Of a stretch of 64,000 bases of DNA, positions 60,361 through 64,000 are shown in pieces. The number at the start of each line of letters is the position of its first letter. Positions within the stretch are counted from its first letter, which is position 1. This DNA is from Gaoshiqia hydrogeniformans. Lineage in GTDB: Bacteria > Bacteroidota > Bacteroidia > Bacteroidales > Prolixibacteraceae. The translations under genes and the position numbers were made by a program. The stretch lies in assembly GCF_049347105.1 (NCBI RefSeq), contig NZ_CP186334.1, positions 1,922,001 through 1,986,000 of the forward strand. Direction: 5' to 3'. The notes under the pieces were generated by a model. The model had not been told where the DNA came from. It searched no databases and was given only the letters and a program-made list of their open reading frames with translations.

Positions 60361-61374
60361 CTATTTTGTTTTCTTATGGATCATGATCTTTTTTATTGGA
60401 TAACTTCCGTCCATGTCTAACTTTCGCTCTTGTATCTCATAATGGATTGGCGCTGTAAAAGCAAGCAACCGCAATACCTCTTCCAGGGTTTCGTCTTTAA
60501 AAGTGGCCTGGTAGATGTAATTCTTTAATTCTTCATCTTCGATCACAAACTGCACATTGTACCAGCGTTCCATCTTTTTCAGTACGCCCGAAAGCGGCTC
60601 GTCGCGGAACACCAGTTTGCCGTCTTTCCAGGCAGAATGGATACCGGCATTCACTTTAGTTATTTCACCGTTCTTTTGATCGGAATAAAGCACAAATCGC
60701 TCTGCTGGTGAAAGAACTTCCGAAAATGCTTTGTTTCTGCCGTCTAACTTGACTTCGCCTTCTTCCAAAACCACATCAACAAAGTTGTCGTCGGGATAAG
60801 CTGAAACATTAAATTTTGTTCCCAATACGGTGATATCCACGGCCGGGGTTTTCACCACAAATTTCTGATGATTCTTTTTTGTCACTTCAAACCAGGCCTC
60901 ACCGCTGATTTTTACTTCCCGGGTTTTAAAATCAGCCGCATATTGGATACTTGAGCCACTGTTGAGCCAGCCGGAACTGCCGTCGGGAAGCATAAACTGT
61001 GTCCGCGCCCCGGCCGGAGAATGAATTTGTACCCAGGCCTCCTCGTGTAAACTGTTGTTTATTAATAAGTAGCTTGTAATCAGGAGAACCGGAAACAATA
61101 ATACGGCTGCAACCTGCCGGTAAACATGCCAAAGGGAGGTTTTTCCGCTTTTTTCTTCCAGGTATATTTTCCGCTGAATTTTTTGAAGGATGAAATTTAA
61201 ATCTTTTCCGGCTTGCTGTTCTTTAAATTCAAGCCAGTTTTGGCGGATCAGTTCGTCAAGCTGTTCCGTTTGCCCGTTTTTTTCAAACCAGGATTTTAGC
61301 TGCTGATAATCATCAGGCGTATAAGTCCCTTTGAGGTACCTGTTTAAAACTGCGCTGTCAACTTCTTTTCTCAC
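60361..61374 (-). CDS. FecR family anti-sigma factor
   Basis: 337 aa. An N-terminal cytoplasmic helical region (KGTYTPDDYQQLKSWFEKNG), a TM helix (about 87-106, VAAVLLFPVLLITSYLLINN), a FecR domain (PAGARTQFMLPDGSSGWLN, GEAWFEVTKKNHQKFVV, VLGTKFNVSAYPDDN) and C-terminal DUF4974 (LVFRDEPLSGVLKKMERWY). Gene order sigma-FecR-SusC-SusD matches the other locus. It should hold the sigma factor encoded 92 bp upstream until substrate is sensed. Confidence 0.95.
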   Translation of the reverse strand: MRKEVDSAVLNRYLKGTYTPDDYQQLKSWFEKNGQTEQLDELIRQNWLEFKEQQAGKDLNFILQKIQRKIYLEEKSGKTSLWHVYRQVAAVLLFPVLLITSYLLINNSLHEEAWVQIHSPAGARTQFMLPDGSSGWLNSGSSIQYAADFKTREVKISGEAWFEVTKKNHQKFVVKTPAVDITVLGTKFNVSAYPDDNFVDVVLEEGEVKLDGRNKAFSEVLSPAERFVLYSDQKNGEITKVNAGIHSAWKDGKLVFRDEPLSGVLKKMERWYNVQFVIEDEELKNYIYQATFKDETLEEVLRLLAFTAPIHYEIQERKLDMDGSYPIKKIMIHKKTK

Positions 61375-61466
61375 GGTTCAAATTCTTTGTTTATGCAAAT
61401 CCTCCTGGTGTTGTTCGCTTATTATATCCTTGAACGGGACACATCCCCCACAAGGTGAAATTTTTT

Positions 61467-62063
61467 TTATTGGCGGATAAAAAGATGGTAAAAAAGAAAA
61501 CCTCCGAAATGGTCTTTTTGCAGCTCCGACCGTAAAAAGTTCAAGGCCCTTGTCAGTTGGTTTTCAACGGTTTTTGGTGTGATCCCCAGTTCTTCTGCAA
61601 TTTGTTTGACCGGTTTGTCGTGTTGTTTGCGTTCGATGAAAATCTGTTTTCGTTTTTCGGGCAACTGATCGATGAGGGTTTCCAGCTTGTTTAGCAGGTC
61701 CTGGTAAGTGACCGAAGATTCCACCTGGTTATTCCCTTCAAAAAATTGGGTGGCCAGTTCGTGTTTATACTGATCAGCCCGGGCTTTCCGGTTAAAAAAC
61801 CGCTTGATGAAGTTTAAGGTGACGGTAAACAGGTACGATTGAAAAGAGGTTTCCGTTTTAATATCTTTCCGCTTTTCCCAAAGCTTCAGAAAAACCTCCT
61901 GGACGATCTCTTCGGCATCAGATTCCGACTTTAAATAGGCGAGTGAAAACTGATAAAGTTTATGGCTGTATTTTGAAAAGATAGCTTCAAACGCAAGCGG
62001 ATCGCCTTTTTGCAGTTTTCTGATTAAGGCGTCGTCGTCTGTATGAAAAGGTATCTTCTTCAA
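61467..62063 (-). CDS. ECF RNA polymerase sigma-70 factor (PUL)
   Basis: 198 aa. Region 2: LAFEAIFSKYSHKLYQFSLA, DAEEIVQEVFLKLWEKR. Region 4: LPEKRKQIFIERKQHDKPVK, ITPKTVENQLTRALNF. Very close in sequence to the orphan sigma factor at 1887-2504 (shared FQSYLFT, LNFIK-FFN, IFIER and PKTVENQL). TACTTTTG on the minus strand at 62090-62097 is a -7-like element 26 bp upstream. Confidence 0.95.
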   Translation of the reverse strand: MKKIPFHTDDDALIRKLQKGDPLAFEAIFSKYSHKLYQFSLAYLKSESDAEEIVQEVFLKLWEKRKDIKTETSFQSYLFTVTLNFIKRFFNRKARADQYKHELATQFFEGNNQVESSVTYQDLLNKLETLIDQLPEKRKQIFIERKQHDKPVKQIAEELGITPKTVENQLTRALNFLRSELQKDHFGGFLFYHLFIRQ

Positions 62064-62089
62064 GTTGGAACAGGTTTAGGTACGGATGT

Positions 62090-62097
62090 CAAAAGTA
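62090..62097 (-). promoter_or_regulatory. Candidate -7 element for the sigma/FecR/SusC/SusD operon
   Basis: The minus strand reads TACTTTTG (TAnnTTTG), 26 bp before the sigma start at 62063. No -33 TTG at the standard distance. Confidence 0.5.
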
Positions 62098-62190
62098 AAG
62101 ATTCTTTGCGATTTTGAGATGTTTTGCAGATTTTTCGACTCGAAATTCCTCGTAAACAACCTCGCAACAGCCAGAGAACCTCTTTTTTTA

Positions 62191-62198
62191 TAATTTTG
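62191..62198 (+). promoter_or_regulatory. Candidate -7 element for the aldehyde dehydrogenase gene
   Basis: TAATTTTG fits TAnnTTTG, 23 bp before ATG 62222. No -33 TTG at standard spacing. Confidence 0.45.
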
Positions 62199-62221
62199 AA
62201 AAGACACGAAATTTCAATCCG

Positions 62222-63583
62222 ATGAGATCAATTAATCCGTTTACGAATAAGCTTATCCAATCCTACAACGATTACACCGACGCAGGGGTCAGGCACATTA
62301 TCGGTGAGGTTGATTTGGCCTGGCAGTCATGGAAAAACAGCTCGTTTGAAACGCGTTCCGGATTCATGCTTAAGCTGGCTGACCTGCTGGTCGCCCAAAA
62401 GGAAGGCCTGGCAAGATTAATTACTTCGGAGATGGGAAAAGTGATCGGGGAAGCAGTTGGCGAAGTGGAAAAATGCGCCTGGGTTTGCCGGTATTATGCC
62501 GGAAATGCAGCCGTTTTTCTTCAAAACGAAATCCTAAAAACCGAAGCGTCCGAATCGTATGTCAGCTACCGGCCTATTGGGACGGTTTTGGCCGTTATGC
62601 CCTGGAATTTCCCTTTCTGGCAGGTGTTTCGCTTTCTGGCTCCCGCGCTGATGGCCGGGAATACGGGCATTTTGAAGCATGCAAGCAATGTGCCCGGCTG
62701 CGCCTTGGCCATTGAAGAACTGGTTCGCGAAGCAGGCTTCCCGCCGAATGTTTTCCGAACGGTTTTGGCGGGCGGTCCGTCGGTGGAAGCCATGATCGGC
62801 AATCCGGCAATCAAAGCGGTAACGCTTACCGGAAGCGCGCCGGCCGGAAAGGCCGTTGCATCGGCTGCGGGCGCAGCGCTTAAAAAATCGGTACTGGAGC
62901 TGGGAGGCAGCGACCCTTATCTCATCCTCGAAGATGCCGATGTGAACGAGGCTGCCCGCCTGTGCGTTTCGAGCCGTTTGCTGAATGCCGGGCAAAGCTG
63001 CATTGGCGCCAAACGGTTTATTGTGTTGGAAACGGTTTATGATGCGTTTAAAGCTGAATTTCTGAAATTGATGCAACAGGCTACCTTTGGCGACCCGATG
63101 GCTGCCGGCGTCACCATTGGTCCGCTGGCCCGGAAGGACCTGCGCGACGAGCTTCACCAGCAGGTGACTGACAGTGTTCGGCAGGGGGCCGCGGTGCTTT
63201 GCGGTGGGTATATTCCCGAAGGCGATCCGGCTTTTTATCCGCCTACCGTGCTGGAAGATGTAGGGCCCGGCATGCCGGCTTATCACGAAGAGTTATTTGG
63301 CCCGGTGGCATCGCTGTTTAAGGCGAGAAGCGTTGACGAAGCGGTTAAACTGGCGAACGACACCGTTTTTGGGCTGGGGGCCGGGGTATTCACTTCTGAT
63401 TTGGAAAAAGCAAAACAATTGGCCGAAAAAGGACTGGAGGCCGGTTGTGTATTTATCAACGATTTTGTGAAATCCGATCCGCGACTGCCTTTTGGCGGCG
63501 TGAAGGAAAGCGGCTATGGGCGTGAACTATCGGTCGTCGGTATCCGCGAGTTTGTGAATATCAAAACGGTGGTTGTGCGATGA
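62222..63583 (+). CDS. NAD(P)-dependent succinate-semialdehyde dehydrogenase-type enzyme
   Basis: 453 aa, aldehyde dehydrogenase superfamily without N-terminal extension. Cofactor and catalytic motifs: VLAVMPWNFPFWQVFRF, GNTGILKHASNVPG, LTGSAPAGKAVA, LELGGSDPYLIL (Glu226, general base), GQSCIGAKRF (Cys260, nucleophile) and EELFGPVASLF. It resembles the SSADH/GabD-like group (YneI/Sad type). It oxidises succinate semialdehyde or a related aldehyde to the acid. The gene converges with the PAS-like gene, leaving only 2 bp between the stops. Confidence 0.9.
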   Translation: MRSINPFTNKLIQSYNDYTDAGVRHIIGEVDLAWQSWKNSSFETRSGFMLKLADLLVAQKEGLARLITSEMGKVIGEAVGEVEKCAWVCRYYAGNAAVFLQNEILKTEASESYVSYRPIGTVLAVMPWNFPFWQVFRFLAPALMAGNTGILKHASNVPGCALAIEELVREAGFPPNVFRTVLAGGPSVEAMIGNPAIKAVTLTGSAPAGKAVASAAGAALKKSVLELGGSDPYLILEDADVNEAARLCVSSRLLNAGQSCIGAKRFIVLETVYDAFKAEFLKLMQQATFGDPMAAGVTIGPLARKDLRDELHQQVTDSVRQGAAVLCGGYIPEGDPAFYPPTVLEDVGPGMPAYHEELFGPVASLFKARSVDEAVKLANDTVFGLGAGVFTSDLEKAKQLAEKGLEAGCVFINDFVKSDPRLPFGGVKESGYGRELSVVGIREFVNIKTVVVR

Positions 63584-63585
63584 GT

Positions 63586-64000
63586 TCACGGTTTATCTTC
63601 GCCCCAGTCGAGCAGCCGTTTTTCTCCTTGTAGTTGCTGAATAGCGCTGATTTCCTGTGCGACTTCGATCACGCCTTTGTAGGTTCCGTTTTCATCGCGC
63701 AGGGCAAAGTATTGGATCAGAATTTTTTCGTCTTTAAAGTTAATCCAAAAGCTGGCGACTTCTTTTTCGCCATTCCGGAAAGTTGATACAATTTCTTCGA
63801 CAACATGAACGCTTTCGGGCGGGTGACAGTGATGCACCTTACGGCCGATCACGGCCTTTGTACGGGGAAAGATGCGCTTTTTCGGGCTCGAAAAATAACG
63901 GACCGTATCGTGTTCGTCCACAAAAGTGATATCGACGGGCAGGTGGTTAAAAATCAGGCTGATCTGTTCCGGGGAAACTGTTCCGGTTCCCAGGTTGATG
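63586..64000 (-). CDS. PAS/DUF438-like domain protein, 5' end outside the window
   Basis: The frame is open from the stop at 63586 to the window edge, so at least 138 C-terminal residues are visible. The visible part is a PAS-like fold (VDITFVDEHDTVRYFSSPKK, GRKVHHCHPPESVHVVEEIV, EKILIQYFALRDENGTYKG, VIEVAQEISAIQQL). This is the C-terminal PAS domain typical of DUF438/hemerythrin-associated proteins, where H and C residues in HHCHPP may bind haem or metal (inference). The N-terminal domains are not visible. Confidence 0.7.
   Translation of the reverse strand, partial: INLGTGTVSPEQISLIFNHLPVDITFVDEHDTVRYFSSPKKRIFPRTKAVIGRKVHHCHPPESVHVVEEIVSTFRNGEKEVASFWINFKDEKILIQYFALRDENGTYKGVIEVAQEISAIQQLQGEKRLLDWGEDKP

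Noticed and set aside
1..64000. CRISPR arrays and prophage
   Set aside because: No regularly spaced direct repeats with unique spacers, and no capsid, terminase, portal or integrase genes were seen.

Overview
The window reads as chromosome from a Bacteroidota species, probably a Marinilabiliales/Prolixibacteraceae-type marine or sediment glycan degrader (inference). The evidence is: two SusC/SusD pairs each led by an ECF sigma factor and a FecR anti-sigma factor; a type IX secretion (T9SS) sorting domain; TAnnTTTG promoter elements; DUF5020, DUF2807 and STN-domain proteins; and GH29/GH97/GH105 glycosidase families. No rRNA, CRISPR array or intact transposase was seen. One tRNA gene, Val(GAC), is present.

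Layout. (1) 1-7200: same-strand carbohydrate cluster, with a 5'-truncated T9SS-secreted GH99-like protein, an ECF sigma factor without a FecR, a six-hairpin-like glycosidase, a DUF6528-like lipoprotein, a GH29 alpha-L-fucosidase and a decayed C-terminal piece of a GH97 enzyme. (2) 7408-13338: tRNA-Val, then a membrane-spanning regulator with a degenerate PI-PLC-like domain, a LamG domain, one TM helix and a cytoplasmic SARP-type activator. It is followed by a tetraheme cytochrome fused to an FGE/SUMF1-like domain and a Tat/lipoprotein Gfo/Idh/MocA oxidoreductase. A 12-bp-period direct repeat lies in front of the cytochrome gene and looks like an operator. (3) 13438-16712: lipid-linked sugar operon (GtrB-like GT2, GT39-like/TPR protein, small membrane protein). 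(4) 16783-42950: mostly housekeeping. It holds a purine permease with a Tsx-like porin, aldo/keto reductase, acyl-CoA ligase, rimM, TsaC/Sua5, GT4, folA-thyA, an orphan sugar-binding lipoprotein beside a CNT nucleoside transporter, a bifunctional nuclease, rplU-rpmA, serS, maeB, pyrC, a Dpm1-like GT2, a GNAT, a thioredoxin-like protein and mfd. (5) 42951-46250: AT-rich accessory island with a group II intron remnant and three ORF-plus-hairpin units (Fic protein, broken ORF, NTF2-like lipoprotein) that look like gene cassettes. (6) 46321-62063: two tandem minus-strand polysaccharide utilisation loci, sigma-FecR-SusC-SusD, with a GH105 unsaturated uronyl hydrolase between them. (7) 62222-64000: succinate-semialdehyde-type dehydrogenase and a truncated PAS/DUF438-like protein.

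How it fits together. The two right-hand loci are trans-envelope circuits: the SusC STN domain would signal to FecR, which controls the ECF sigma factor. The GH105 enzyme points to unsaturated uronic-acid oligosaccharides such as pectin-derived substrates. The left cluster carries fucosidase and other exo-acting enzymes, plus a sigma factor closely related to the one at 61467-62063. The most unusual object is the PI-PLC-like/LamG/SARP one-component regulator at 7636-10197, with the redox-linked operon it may control.
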